Positions 34,159-43,483 of a stretch of DNA of 64,000 bases are shown here, in pieces. The first letter of the stretch is position 1. Every line of letters starts with the position of its first letter. The stretch spans positions 1 through 64,000 of the forward strand of contig NZ_JADMLG010000011.1 in the NCBI RefSeq assembly GCF_015674855.1. Direction: 5' to 3'. Under the pieces are notes generated by a model. The model was not told the DNA's origin. It was given only the letters and a program-made list of their open reading frames with translations, and did no database searches. The translations under genes were made by a program, and so were the position numbers. This DNA comes from Nocardia bovistercoris. GTDB taxonomy: Bacteria; Actinomycetota; Actinomycetes; Mycobacteriales; Mycobacteriaceae.

Positions 34159-35426
34159 GGGGTACCTCCAACAGCTCGAACCGGGGTGAATCGGACGGGA
34201 AGCGATGTCATGCCGCGCAGGAACGCCGAAGGTCGCCGCACCAGCGTCTGCGCGGGCACCGCGAGGTCGATATCGGGCAGGCGGTCCAGCAAGATCTCGA
34301 TCCCCGTGCGCGCGATGATCTCCGCGATCTGCTGCGCCGGGAACGGACACCGATATTCACCGTGCGAGAACGCGAAATGCGCGCAGTTACCACTGTAGGC
34401 CGGTTCCACCGAATCCGAAGCATGTTGGCGCACATGCGGATCCGCGTTGGCGGCGGCGAGACCCAACAGCAGCATGTCGCCGCGGCGAATCACCTTCTCG
34501 CCCAAACGGGTGTCCCTGGCCGCCCAGCGGCCCGCCAGGATCTGGGTCGGCGTGTCCTCCCACAACACCTCGTTCATCGCCTGCCCGACACTGTGGCGGC
34601 CGCCGCCGAGCGCGGCAGCGAACCGGTCGTCGGTCAACATCAGGCGCACCGAATTGCCGATCCAGTCCGAGGTCGGTAGATGTCCGGCCGCGGTCACCGC
34701 CATCAGATCCAGCACGTATTCCTCGTCGCTGAACCCGCCGTGCGCCAACATCCGCGACACCAGATTGTCCGCGGGCGGACGCGCCTTCGTGTTGGCCACC
34801 AGGCTCTGCATGTGCCCGTAGAACTGGGCGTACCCCAGCTGCGCGTCGGCGCCGCCGTCGGCGAGGGTCTTCATGGTCCACGCCAGCTGCGCGCCGTCCT
34901 CGTCCGGGAAACCCAGAATCCGGGCCAACGCCAACACCGGCAGCGGCACCGCGTACTCGGAGACGAGTTCGACCTCGCCCTTCCCGCAGAACCCGTCGAT
35001 CAGCCGGTCCGCCAGATCCTCACAGAAACGCCGCAATTCGAACGGATCCACCGCATCCAACGCCGGTTCGACCATCGCCACGTGCCGACGGTGCTCGGCG
35101 CCCGCGGTGAAATAGATCGACGGCATCGGCTGCCCGACCATCGGCCGCAACGGCCAGTCCTCCGGCACGTTCGGCCACTGATTCCACATGCTGACATCGC
35201 GCGGGAACAACTCGGGATCGCTGGTCACCTGATGCATCTCGCGGTAACCGATGACCAGCCACGCCGGGAAGCCGCCCGGCAGCTCCACCGCAACCACGGG
35301 GCCGTGCTCGCGTCGCATGTCCTGGTAGAGCCGCTGCGGATCGATATGGAAACCGGGCCCGCTCAATGGAACCGGCGTGCCATCGGGAGTGATGTCCCCG
35401 AAATGGGTGGTCTGCGACCGGGTCAC
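34155..35426 (-). CDS. cvnE: Cytochrome P450, CYP157-like, lacking the ExxR motif
   Basis: A 423-residue P450-fold protein. The heme loop is FSHGEYRCPFPAQQIAE, keeping the axial Cys, but the K-helix ExxR reads EVLW (MNEVLWEDTPTQILAGRW), so the Arg of the conserved Glu-Arg pair is missing, and the I-helix (AAGHLPTSDWIG) lacks the usual AGxxTT. This is the known signature of CYP157 proteins of Streptomyces conservons. The GTG start overlaps the GTPase stop by four bases. It may have an unusual redox role or a regulatory one. Confidence 0.88.
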   Translation of the reverse strand: MTRSQTTHFGDITPDGTPVPLSGPGFHIDPQRLYQDMRREHGPVVAVELPGGFPAWLVIGYREMHQVTSDPELFPRDVSMWNQWPNVPEDWPLRPMVGQPMPSIYFTAGAEHRRHVAMVEPALDAVDPFELRRFCEDLADRLIDGFCGKGEVELVSEYAVPLPVLALARILGFPDEDGAQLAWTMKTLADGGADAQLGYAQFYGHMQSLVANTKARPPADNLVSRMLAHGGFSDEEYVLDLMAVTAAGHLPTSDWIGNSVRLMLTDDRFAAALGGGRHSVGQAMNEVLWEDTPTQILAGRWAARDTRLGEKVIRRGDMLLLGLAAANADPHVRQHASDSVEPAYSGNCAHFAFSHGEYRCPFPAQQIAEIIARTGIEILLDRLPDIDLAVPAQTLVRRPSAFLRGMTSLPVRFTPVRAVGGTP

Positions 35427-36055
35427 GACAGCACCGCCGCTCCGCCGACCGTCCACGAGCGCGCGCCGCGCGAGAACAGATGCTCCACCAACGTGATCAA
35501 CACATCCCGACTCGACCCCCGCGAACGCGCGTCGCACTCCATCAACGGCACATGCGCGTCCAGATCCAACGCGTCCCGGATCCGATCCGGATGGAAAGCG
35601 CCGCCGAAATTGTTGCACGCCACCACGAACGGCACCCGCTGATGTTCGAGCCGGTCGATCGCGTACCAGGAATCGGATATCCGCAGCGGATCCAGCAACA
35701 CGATCGCACCCAGCGCGCCGCTGAACAGCCGATCCCACAGGAACCAGAACCGTTCCTGCCCCGGCGCGCCGAACAGATACAGCACATGCTCGGCGTCGAT
35801 GCTGATCCGGCCGAAATCGAAAGCGACCGTGGTCGTCGTCTTCCCGGTCACGCCGGTCAGGTCGTCGACGCGCAGACCCTCCTGGGTCATGGTGGCCTCG
35901 GTGTCGAGCGGGCGGATCTCGCTCACCGAACGGACCATCGTGGTCTTGCCGACCCCGAATCCGCCGACGATGACGATCTTCAACGCCCGCCGCGTTTCGG
36001 CGTGCAGCGGCGCGTCGGCGCGCTCCGGGCGTGGGTCAGAGGCTGCGAAGTCCAA
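35423..36055 (-). CDS. cvnD: CvnD-like small GTPase of the conservon
   Basis: A 210-residue GTP-binding protein of the MglA-like/CvnD type. P-loop GGFGVGKTTMV near residue 31, the switch II element FGAPGQERF, and an atypical base-recognition motif ACNNFGG are visible. The TTG at 36055 gives the N-terminus MDFAASDP, common in CvnD; it overlaps the DUF742 gene by 20 bases. It should act with CvnA-C as a membrane-associated switch, a bacterial analogue of a G-protein coupled system. Confidence 0.88.
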   Translation of the reverse strand: MDFAASDPRPERADAPLHAETRRALKIVIVGGFGVGKTTMVRSVSEIRPLDTEATMTQEGLRVDDLTGVTGKTTTTVAFDFGRISIDAEHVLYLFGAPGQERFWFLWDRLFSGALGAIVLLDPLRISDSWYAIDRLEHQRVPFVVACNNFGGAFHPDRIRDALDLDAHVPLMECDARSRGSSRDVLITLVEHLFSRGARSWTVGGAAVLS

Positions 36056-36410
36056 CAAGCACCTTCTCGAGGGTGGTGGTGTCCGGCATCGCGGTCCAGG
36101 GCGCACCGGGCTCGCCGGGATCGGCCACGGTCGGATGACGCACGGTGATCTTGCCCGCGTGCAACAGATCCGAGAGCAGGATCGTGGTGATGCCGACGGG
36201 GATTCGTAATTCGGCGGCGATCTCGACCACCGCGGTCGGAGCACGGCACATGGTGAGGATGGCCGCCTGCTCCGAACTCATGCCCGACGTCGGCTCGGAC
36301 TCGCTGACGACGAGGGTGACCAGGTCGAACCGATCGAAATCGGGTCGGCTGCGGCCACCGGTGAGGGTGTAGAGCCTGTCGGGATCGTCGTCGCGGCCGG
36401 GTCTGCTCAC
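36036..36410 (-). CDS. cvnC: CvnC-like DUF742 protein
   Basis: A 124-residue DUF742 protein: DPDRLYTLTGGRSRPDF at the N-terminus, then a winged-helix-like region (EQAAILTMCRAPTAVVEIAAELRIPVGITTILLSDLLHAGKI in outline) and RHPTV. It overlaps CvnB by four bases (GTGA) and CvnD by 20. In conservons it accompanies the roadblock protein and is part of the membrane complex. Confidence 0.88.
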   Translation of the reverse strand: MSRPGRDDDPDRLYTLTGGRSRPDFDRFDLVTLVVSESEPTSGMSSEQAAILTMCRAPTAVVEIAAELRIPVGITTILLSDLLHAGKITVRHPTVADPGEPGAPWTAMPDTTTLEKVLVGLRSL

Positions 36411-36823
36411 GACACTCTCGCCTCGCCGACCCGCGGCGAAGTGGCCAAATGGTCGGAGAGCTGCTCGACCAGCTCCCGCATGTTGTGCCCGACCAAGCCC
36501 GCGTCGGCGTCCTCGCTCGCGACCACCGCGATATGCGCGCCCATACCCGCGTCCACGATGAACAGGATGCCGCCGTAGAACTCGGTCATCGACTGCCGCA
36601 CACCGGAACGTCCGTCGCCGAACTCGATGGACGCGCCGTGCGCCAGGCTCTGGATGCCCGCCGAGATCGCGGCGAGCTGATCGGCGTTGTCCTCGGTGAG
36701 CCGCTCGGTGTGGCACATCTTCAGACCGTCGCTGGACAGCAGCAGCGCGTGGCGGGTGCCCGGGGTGCGGGCAAGCAGTTGTTCGAGCAGCCAACTGAGC
36801 TCGGCGGTCGCGTAAGTTGTCAT
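36407..36823 (-). CDS. cvnB: CvnB-like roadblock/LC7 protein
   Basis: A 138-residue roadblock/LC7 fold protein: LSWLLEQLLARTPGTRHALLLSSDGL, AAISAGIQSLAHGAS and GAHIAVVASEDADAGLVGHNM match CvnB. Roadblock proteins modulate small GTPases, here CvnD. The ATG overlaps the CvnA stop by four bases. Confidence 0.9.
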   Translation of the reverse strand: MTTYATAELSWLLEQLLARTPGTRHALLLSSDGLKMCHTERLTEDNADQLAAISAGIQSLAHGASIEFGDGRSGVRQSMTEFYGGILFIVDAGMGAHIAVVASEDADAGLVGHNMRELVEQLSDHLATSPRVGEARVS

Positions 36824-38190
36824 CGATCGGTCTCCAGAGCGGCGGACGGGGTGGGAACGGCGGACTCGCCGCCCTTGATCGCACGCTGGAACGCGCCGAG
36901 CGCGGCGGAGTTCGCGGGTGCGGACGACGCGTCGACGTCTTTGCCGACGCCGAGGCCTTCGGGATGGACGGCCGCGAAGGTGCTGCCGCGGCGACGTTTC
37001 GGCAGTTCGGCGCCGGTCGACGCGGTGGCGGCGACGGGCACGGGCTGCGCCGCCCGTGCGGCGGCCAGCGCCTTCGGCGCGGGCGGGGTGATCGGCGGCT
37101 CGATCACGGAGTTGTCGACACGGGTGGTCAGATCACGCGGGATCACCACGACCACGGCCGTGCCGCCGATCGCCGACGGACGATACGAGACGGTCAGACC
37201 GTGTTTGCGGGCCAGATAGCCCACCACGGCCAACCCGAGTCGGGTGCCGGACAGCGTCGACAGGTCCGGCGCGGTGGTGACCCGCTCCCCCGCTGGACTC
37301 GCGCTCACCGCGGTCTCCGCGCGCCGCAGCGCCGACTCGCTCATGACCAGGCCGCTGTCCTCGATGGTGATCACCACGCCCGCGGGCACCTCGGCCGCGT
37401 ACAGGTGCACCTCGGTGGTGGGCGGCGAGAAGTTGCAGGCGTTGTCGATCAACTCCGCGAGCGCGTGCATGACGGCCTCGGCGGCGTGGCCGGCGATCGC
37501 GATATTGGCCACCGCGCGCAACCGCACCCGCTGATAGCCCGCGACCCGACCCATCGCGCCGCGCAGAATCGATTGCATGGCAATGGGTTTGGCCCACCGC
37601 CTACCCGAGCGCGCGCCGCTGAGCACCGCGATGCTGTCGGCGAGCCTGCCCGCCTGGGCGGTGCGGTGGTCCAATTGGAGCAGATCGGCCAGCACGTCGG
37701 GGTCCGAATGCCGGTTCTCCATCTCGCGCAGTTCGGCGAGCATGCTCGTGGTCATGGCCTGCATGCGGCCCGCCGCGCCCGCGAACGCGGCCATCGCGGC
37801 GACGCGACGGCTCTCGCTCGAACTCGCCTGCGACCGCTGCTGCGTGGAGGTCTCCTGCATCGCGGCGAGCTGCCCGCGCAGGTCGAAGGTGGTGGCGTCG
37901 ACGTATTCCTGTGCCGCGACGCGAATATGCTGTTCCTGGGCGCCCGCGTCGATCGCGGCGCGCCGGAAGTACACGGCGGCCGATACCGCGACGCTGAGCA
38001 CCACCGACGTCGTGCCCGCTCCGATACTCAACGGAATTCGGAAGTCGTCGGGCGCGTAGAACACCGCGGCCGCCGAACCGCCGGAGGTCGCCACCAGGGT
38101 CGTCCACCACGTTATGTGCGGAAACCGCGGCTTGGTGCGCCGCGGCGATTCCGAATTACCGTCATCCGAGCGTTTCGATGACTGCGACAA
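36820..38190 (-). CDS. cvnA: CvnA-like membrane sensor histidine-kinase-like ATPase
   Basis: A 456-residue membrane protein. Two hydrophobic segments (about residues 27-46 and 50-75) are followed by a coiled coil, an H-box-like helix (ADLLQLDHRTAQAGRLADSIAVLSG) and an HATPase domain (N-box LAELIDNACNFSPP, then GLAVVGYLARKHGL). The C-terminal 100 residues are Ala/Pro-rich. The gene starts the conservon operon: CvnA-B-C-D and two P450s, all overlapping. The start is a TTG at 38190 with no alternative ATG before the first membrane segment, so the exact start is uncertain. Confidence 0.88.
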   Translation of the reverse strand: MSQSSKRSDDGNSESPRRTKPRFPHITWWTTLVATSGGSAAAVFYAPDDFRIPLSIGAGTTSVVLSVAVSAAVYFRRAAIDAGAQEQHIRVAAQEYVDATTFDLRGQLAAMQETSTQQRSQASSSESRRVAAMAAFAGAAGRMQAMTTSMLAELREMENRHSDPDVLADLLQLDHRTAQAGRLADSIAVLSGARSGRRWAKPIAMQSILRGAMGRVAGYQRVRLRAVANIAIAGHAAEAVMHALAELIDNACNFSPPTTEVHLYAAEVPAGVVITIEDSGLVMSESALRRAETAVSASPAGERVTTAPDLSTLSGTRLGLAVVGYLARKHGLTVSYRPSAIGGTAVVVVIPRDLTTRVDNSVIEPPITPPAPKALAAARAAQPVPVAATASTGAELPKRRRGSTFAAVHPEGLGVGKDVDASSAPANSAALGAFQRAIKGGESAVPTPSAALETDR

Positions 38191-38612
38191 ATCCGTACTA
38201 CCATCCTCGCGTGTTCGTCAGCAGGGAAAATGCAGAGTTTTCCCTGAATCTCCCGACACACTGTTCACCCACGTCAAATGCACGGACCGGCAAGCGGTTT
38301 CGACCCAAGGTCGGGTTATCGGGTCATGAGCATAGCGCTAGCGGGCCGCACCCGCGAGTCCGACTTCGTTTCAATGTCTCACCTGGCATTTCACGATCGG
38401 TCGACCCGCGGGTGCGCGCCGCGAGTTCGGCGACGGCCTCCGATATCGGAGGCCGACCGCTCGGCGGTGGCGCGAAACGTCGCCCTTCGCAATACAACAG
38501 CGCACAGCCGTTCGCTGGTGATCTTGATTACACCGCGAGTACTACAGTGTGCCAACGCTATTCGAATATCCCGCGGATAGGTTCCGAGCTTTCCTCGAGC
38601 TAACGTGGATCG
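38191..38612. other. Divergent intergenic region, 422 bp, no supported gene
   Basis: This gap separates the conservon from the YdjM-like gene on the other strand. It is somewhat A/T-richer in places (around 38200-38300 and 38500-38590). It should contain both promoters; I could not assign them with confidence and see no coding frame. Confidence 0.5.
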
Positions 38613-39329
38613 GTGCTCGGACATTCGCATGCGACCAGCGGCGCGCTGGCCTGGTCGGCGGCAGCGGTGGCGCTGCCCGTCACCGTATTGACCTATCCCG
38701 CCGTACAAGCGGGCGTCGCGCACCTGGGGCCGGTCGACCTCGTCCTCGGCGCTCTGCTCACGGCGGGCGCCGCGCTCCTGCCCGACGCCGACCACCCCAA
38801 CAGCTCGATCGCGCACGTCCTCGGCCCCGTCTCCTACCTGGCGTGCACCATCATCTCCAAAGCCGCGGGTGGACACCGCAAAGCGACCCACTCGCTCGCC
38901 TTCGTCGCCGCCGTCACCTACGGCACCTGGGCCGGTGTGCACTGGCTCGGCAAACCGTTCACCCTCGCGTTGGTCTTCTTCCTCCTCGCCCTCGCCGTGC
39001 GCGCCCTGCACCTGTGCCCCGGCGGCGACGGCGCCCGGTCCTGGGGCACCGTCGTCGTTCTCGCCGCGTCGGGCACCTTCGTCATGGACCACTGGCTCGC
39101 CGACAAACCGTCCTGGCTACCGTTCGCCGTCGGGCTCGGATCACTGGCGCACATCCTCGGCGACTGCCTCACCGACCGAGGGTGCCGACTCTTCTGGCCG
39201 CTCGATACCCGCGTGCGACTCCCGATCATCGAACGGACCGGGAATTTCGTCGAGACCTGGGTCATTTCCCCGCTGTTCGTGGTGGGCACGCTCGCGGTGC
39301 TCTGGTACGCGATTACCCGTCAACCCTGA
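38613..39329 (+). CDS. YdjM-like membrane-bound metal-dependent hydrolase (DUF457)
   Basis: A 238-residue polytopic protein with about five hydrophobic segments. Metal-binding motifs typical of the YdjM/DUF457 family are visible: GHSHATSGALAW at the N-terminus, LLPDADHPNS and GGHRKATHSL, then HILGDCLTDRG. The substrate is probably a lipid or other amphiphile; E. coli YdjM is LexA-regulated. The start is GTG at 38613. Confidence 0.85.
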   Translation: MLGHSHATSGALAWSAAAVALPVTVLTYPAVQAGVAHLGPVDLVLGALLTAGAALLPDADHPNSSIAHVLGPVSYLACTIISKAAGGHRKATHSLAFVAAVTYGTWAGVHWLGKPFTLALVFFLLALAVRALHLCPGGDGARSWGTVVVLAASGTFVMDHWLADKPSWLPFAVGLGSLAHILGDCLTDRGCRLFWPLDTRVRLPIIERTGNFVETWVISPLFVVGTLAVLWYAITRQP

Positions 39330-39356
39330 GACGACCGCAGCGCGCATAAGTGCTAG

Positions 39357-39379
39357 AGCCCCGCAGAGCCGCAGGGGCT
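39357..39379 (+). terminator. Hairpin after the YdjM-like gene
   Basis: AGCCCC and GGGGCT form a 6-bp stem around an 11-base loop that has GC at one end and GCA at the other, allowing further pairing. It lies 28 bases after the stop. There is no U-tract. Confidence 0.4.
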
Positions 39380-39539
39380 TCCGTACGTCTATAGCTTCTT
39401 TTGAAGTGTGAGCTGCATGTTTGTGTTTACAACAGTGGTGATGAGAAGACATAGTTAGATGCGCATATCTACGTATCGAGATGTGTAATCAGGAGGATTC
39501 CCGCCCGTTGCCGATGAACCCGGCGCTAGTCTGAGCCAC

Positions 39540-40544
39540 ATGCGCTCCGGATCCTCGATGCAACCGCAACGCTGGTCTCCCCCGACCGCCACCGCGCGGG
39601 TCCACGCCGAGAGCAGCACACCTCCCCTGCCCCCGATCCGCCGACTCGAGCTGCCCGGCGCGGGCCCGGAGGACGTTGTCCGCTCCCCCGACGGCACGCT
39701 CATCGCCGGCATCAAGGATGGTTCGATACTGCGGATCGACCCGGACGGCGGGTCCGTGACCACGCTGGCGAACACCGGCGGACGCCCGCTCGGACTGCAC
39801 GCCGACGCCGACGGGCGCGTCCTGATCTGCGATTTCGAACGCGGACTGCTGGAACTGCGCCCCGACGGCACGCTCGAAGTGCTCGTCGACGAAGTGGACG
39901 GCGAACGTCTCACCTTCGCCAGCAATGTGGTGCGCGATTCCGACGGCACGATCTACTTCTCGACCTCGACTCGCCGCTATTCGCTGGACGAATACATGGG
40001 CGATCTGCTGGAACATTCGGCCACGGGACGACTGCTGCGGCGCTCGCCCGACGGCGAGGTCGAGACATTGCTCGACGGGCTGTCCTTCGCCAACGGCGTG
40101 GTCCTCGCGCCGGACCGTAGTTGTGTGCTGGTAGCCGAGACCGGCGCCTATCGAGTGACCCGATACCGGCTCACCGGACCGCGGGCGGGCGCGACCGATG
40201 TACTCGTCGACAACCTGCCCGGCTTTCCCGACAATATGGCCCTCGGCAGCGACGGCCTGGTGTGGATCGCCGTGCCCGCGCCGCGCGATCCGCTGTTGGA
40301 TCGACTGCTGCCGCTGCCCGGAGTGTTGCGCCGGGCGGTGTGGGCGCTGCCCGAGTGGGCGCGGCCGAAGCCGAAGCGGACCGTATGGGTTGTCGCGGTG
40401 GACTTCGACGGCGCCGTCGTGCACGACCTGCAACGGCCCGGCGCCGATTTCGCGATGGCGACCGGCGTGGTCGAGCACGACGGAACGCTGTATCTCGGCA
40501 GTCTCACCGAGCAGGCCGTCGCCGTGACGAACGTGCCGTCCTGA
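39540..40544 (+). CDS. SMP-30/strictosidine-synthase-like beta-propeller protein
   Basis: A 334-residue six-bladed propeller family member. ASNVVRDSDGTIYFSTSTRRYSLDE, LSFANGVVLAPD and PGFPDNMALGSDGLVWI are the family's recurring blade motifs, including the Asn residues around the metal site. Members act as lactonases or esterases, or have unknown roles; the LLDRLLPLPGVLRR insertion is seen in the strictosidine-synthase-like branch. The start is ATG 39540, with a second ATG at 39558. The gene stands alone. Confidence 0.82.
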   Translation: MRSGSSMQPQRWSPPTATARVHAESSTPPLPPIRRLELPGAGPEDVVRSPDGTLIAGIKDGSILRIDPDGGSVTTLANTGGRPLGLHADADGRVLICDFERGLLELRPDGTLEVLVDEVDGERLTFASNVVRDSDGTIYFSTSTRRYSLDEYMGDLLEHSATGRLLRRSPDGEVETLLDGLSFANGVVLAPDRSCVLVAETGAYRVTRYRLTGPRAGATDVLVDNLPGFPDNMALGSDGLVWIAVPAPRDPLLDRLLPLPGVLRRAVWALPEWARPKPKRTVWVVAVDFDGAVVHDLQRPGADFAMATGVVEHDGTLYLGSLTEQAVAVTNVPS

Positions 40545-40562
40545 GTCCGCGAACGCGATTGC

Positions 40563-40587
40563 GGCCGACGGCTGTCGTCCGTCGGCC
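40563..40587. terminator. Hairpin between convergent genes
   Basis: A perfect 9-bp stem (GGCCGACGG/CCGTCGGCC) with a CTGTCGT loop lies between the propeller gene and the cutinase-family gene, in the right place to end both transcripts. Confidence 0.65.
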
Positions 40588-40595
40588 CGCACCGG

Positions 40596-41501
40596 TCAGC
40601 GTGTCACGTCGACGAGGCGCTGGCGCAGCCAGGTGATCGGGGTGGCTCCGCCGCCGACCGCGTAGTTCGGATAGCTCTGGTGGATGCCGGATTTGACGAA
40701 GTCGTCGATCTGACGCCTGCGCTGTTCGTAGGCGGTGTTGTTCAGCTGGTCGGAGAGCAGTCCGATGCCGCCCGCGGCGAGCACGTCGCCGAGCAGGGCG
40801 CCCGCCTGCTGCTGGTAGTCGCCGATCTTGGTGGGGTCGGGATTCGACAATTGGGCGGCCAGGCCCGCGATCCGTCCGGCGAAGTCGCCGCTCGGCATCG
40901 AGCAGTACAGGTCGCCGACGGCGCAGAAGGTGTAGGTCTGCGGACTGACCCAGCCGAAAGCGCCGATGCGCGGGCCGCCCGCGCCCGCGCCGACGACGGC
41001 CGGGCCGACGAGGTTGTCGGTGGGTGAGCGTTTGGGGTCGGAGATCAGGCCGACGAGTGCGACCTGCGCGGGCGCGGCGGGTCCGAGTCCGGTGCCGATC
41101 TCGGCGGCGACGTCGCCCGCGGCGTCGGCGCCCTGGCTGTAGCCGAGCAGCACGATCCTGGTGCCCGCGCATTCGCGCGCCATGGCGGCGACGAGTCCGC
41201 GGGTGCGGTCGGTGGCTTCGGCCTTGGAACGGCCGTACACTTCGCCCTCCCAGGGGAAGGCCGTGGCCGCGTAGTGGACGTAGTCGGTGCGCACGTCGCC
41301 GCGCAGGTTGTCGGTGATCATGGCGAGCATGCCCTGCTCCGGCTCGGAGTTGGACGTCTCCCAGGTGCCAGGCACCGCGACGACATAGGTGCCAGGACAT
41401 TGCGGCGCCGCGTTCGCGACCGCCGCGCCGTCGAAGTGTGCCACCGCGGCCGCCATCGCGGCGGCGCAGGCGACCGTGCCGATCTTGCGTCGTGTGAACA
41501 T
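40596..41501 (-). CDS. Secreted cutinase-family hydrolase
   Basis: A 301-residue exported protein. A Sec signal peptide (TRRKIGTVACAAAMAAAVAH, cleavage near ANA-AP at about residue 32) precedes an alpha/beta hydrolase core with the nucleophile elbow GYSQGADAAG, a downstream VGDLYC Asp, and a His in GIHQSYPNY. Cutinase-family esterases of mycobacteria and nocardiae hydrolyse lipid or polyester substrates. The extra C-terminal segment makes it longer than classic cutinases. GGAGAA precedes the ATG. Confidence 0.85.
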   Translation of the reverse strand: MFTRRKIGTVACAAAMAAAVAHFDGAAVANAAPQCPGTYVVAVPGTWETSNSEPEQGMLAMITDNLRGDVRTDYVHYAATAFPWEGEVYGRSKAEATDRTRGLVAAMARECAGTRIVLLGYSQGADAAGDVAAEIGTGLGPAAPAQVALVGLISDPKRSPTDNLVGPAVVGAGAGGPRIGAFGWVSPQTYTFCAVGDLYCSMPSGDFAGRIAGLAAQLSNPDPTKIGDYQQQAGALLGDVLAAGGIGLLSDQLNNTAYEQRRRQIDDFVKSGIHQSYPNYAVGGGATPITWLRQRLVDVTR

Positions 41502-42039
41502 GGGTTCTCCGTGTCTTCGCCGCCGGGAGGCGCCTGACGGCGATCCACGGTCGGTACGGGCGGATGGGGCGCCTCACACCGGGCTCAACGACTTTGCTGC
41601 GCCAGAATTCTTAGTAACATACAGGAAATGAGGCGAGTTCGCGGACGTTCTTCGATACGACAATAGTGCCCAACACCTGCCGTACTCAAAACTCGACGCA
41701 CGGTGACAACCCCCGTTGACCTGCCGTTGTTTCGCTTTCAGTGAGGGAAACACGGTACGGGCTGTCGGCACGCCCTCCGCCCGCTCCTCGAGCGGAGGGC
41801 CGCACCTCCGTGCCGACGGCGAACCTTCGGCCACATCGAAATTCTCGATAACTTATGTGCGCGTTCGCCTCATCACGCCGCCGGTTGCGGCACGGGCACA
41901 CAAGAGTGACAGGAAACTTCGGCCCTGACGTGACGAGCTTCGACCACGTGTCGGGACACCGAAATCGCGGTGTCGTGCCCCGGTGCGACAATCGACGGCA
42001 GCCGCCGGGCGCGCGCCCGGCCGAACCTAGGATTGACAG
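41502..42039. other. Divergent intergenic region, 538 bp, no supported gene
   Basis: This region separates the cutinase-family gene from the HugZ-like gene. Overlapping short frames exist on both strands but none has a credible start or product. An A/T-rich stretch near 41600-41700 may hold the cutinase-gene promoter. Confidence 0.5.
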
Positions 42040-42837
42040 ATGACTCTCGATCATGGGGACCCCGGCGACGCGCCGTCCATCCCGGCTCCGACCGCCGAGG
42101 TGCTGAATCCGGCCCGCCCGTCGGCCGCCGAGGAGGCCAGAACCGTTGCGGCGTCGACGAATACCGCGACCTTGGCGAGCCTGAGCGAGGACGGCACGCC
42201 GTGGGCCTCCTTCGTCACCTTCGGCCTGTTGGACGGGCAGCCGGTGCTGTGCGTGTCGCGGATGGCCGAACACGGCCGCAACCTCGACGCCGACCCGCGC
42301 GCGAGTATCGCGGTGGTCGAACCGAATCCGCCCGCCGACCCGTTGGCGGGCACCAGGATCACCCTCGCCGGCGTGGCGGAACGTCCGGAGGGCGCGGAGG
42401 CCGAGGCGGCGCGCGCGGCGCATCTCGCGGCGGTCCCGGCGGCGAAGTACTACATCGACTACAGCGATTTCTCGCTGTGGGTGCTGCGCGTGCGGCGCAT
42501 CAGGTGGGTCGGCGGATACGGCCGGATGGATTCGGCCACCGCCGAACAGTACGCGGCGGCCGCGCCCGACCCGGTGTCGCCGCACGCGGCGGGCGCGATC
42601 GAGCACTTGAACGCCGACCACGCGGACTCGCTGGCCGCCATGGCGCGCGTACTCGGCGGCTACCCCGACGCCACCGCCGCGCAGTGCGAACGCGCCGACC
42701 GCTACGGACTCGACCTGCGCGTCACCACACCGCGCGGGGTCGCGCGCACCAGGGTCGGCTACGCGGAGCGCATCGACGCGATCGACGAACTCCGCGCGGC
42801 GACGGTGACATTGGCGCGCCGCGCTCGCGAGAGCTGA
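42040..42837 (+). CDS. HugZ-like heme-utilisation/PNPOx-fold protein with DUF2470
   Basis: A 265-residue protein with an N-terminal split-barrel flavin-binding-like domain (TNTATLASLSEDGTPWASFVTF, LCVSRMAEHGRNLDADPRAS) and a C-terminal DUF2470 domain (HLNADHADSLAAMARVLGGYPDATAAQCERADRYGLDLR in outline). This arrangement matches HugZ-type proteins linked to heme breakdown or iron use, and also general PNPOx-like proteins of unknown substrate. It stands alone. Confidence 0.82.
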   Translation: MTLDHGDPGDAPSIPAPTAEVLNPARPSAAEEARTVAASTNTATLASLSEDGTPWASFVTFGLLDGQPVLCVSRMAEHGRNLDADPRASIAVVEPNPPADPLAGTRITLAGVAERPEGAEAEAARAAHLAAVPAAKYYIDYSDFSLWVLRVRRIRWVGGYGRMDSATAEQYAAAAPDPVSPHAAGAIEHLNADHADSLAAMARVLGGYPDATAAQCERADRYGLDLRVTTPRGVARTRVGYAERIDAIDELRAATVTLARRARES

Positions 42838-42940
42838 CTCCGGTCCGGGCGCGGCGCCGCGTCGATGGCCGACACGGCCGCCCCGCGCTGATCGAGGTGC
42901 GGAGTTCCGGCGACATCCGCCGCCTACTTCCGCGACGTCG

Positions 42941-43477
42941 TCAGTGTGTCAGCGCGACCTTCACCGCGACCACCGTCGCGGCGGCGACGGTGAGCAGGAC
43001 CGCCGCCACCACCGTCGCGCGGGACAGCCGCTCGCCGCGCAGCCTGCGTATCACGAAGACGATCCCGCCGATGCGGACCAGGATCACCGCTTCGGCGAGC
43101 AGTTGCGCGGTGCGCGGTGCGACCCAGTCGCCCAAGGTGGTCGCGAGCACGGCGCAGGGCAGCAGGGCCGAGGTGAGGATCGGGACGGAGTTGCGCAGTT
43201 CGCGCACGCGTTCCGCGCGGGTCGGCGCGGCGTCGTCCTGCACGGTGCGACCGACGGTCTCGGCGAAGACGTGGGCGATGAAGGTCGACAGCGCGGTGCC
43301 GAGCACGATGAATATGCCCACGTAGGTGTCGGTGGTGACGATCGGCACGAGCGCGGCGAGCACCAGGACGTTGCCGTAGATGTAGGCGCTGATCCTGGCC
43401 GCGGCGTTGGCGCGGTCGAGGGGCGCGCCTCCGGCGTAGAGCGGTCCGTGCAGGAAGGTTTCGGCGTCGGTGTCCAT
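42941..43477 (-). CDS. Multi-pass membrane protein, function unknown
   Basis: A 178-residue protein with about four to five hydrophobic segments (ISAYIYGNVLVLAALVPIV, YVGIFIVLGTALSTFIAHVF, ATVVAAVLLTVAAATVVAV). No conserved catalytic motif. It begins six bases after the stop of another membrane-protein gene on the same strand, so the two are probably one operon. No family was recognised. Confidence 0.7.
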   Translation of the reverse strand: MDTDAETFLHGPLYAGGAPLDRANAAARISAYIYGNVLVLAALVPIVTTDTYVGIFIVLGTALSTFIAHVFAETVGRTVQDDAAPTRAERVRELRNSVPILTSALLPCAVLATTLGDWVAPRTAQLLAEAVILVRIGGIVFVIRRLRGERLSRATVVAAVLLTVAAATVVAVKVALTH

Positions 43478-43483
43478 CGGCGC

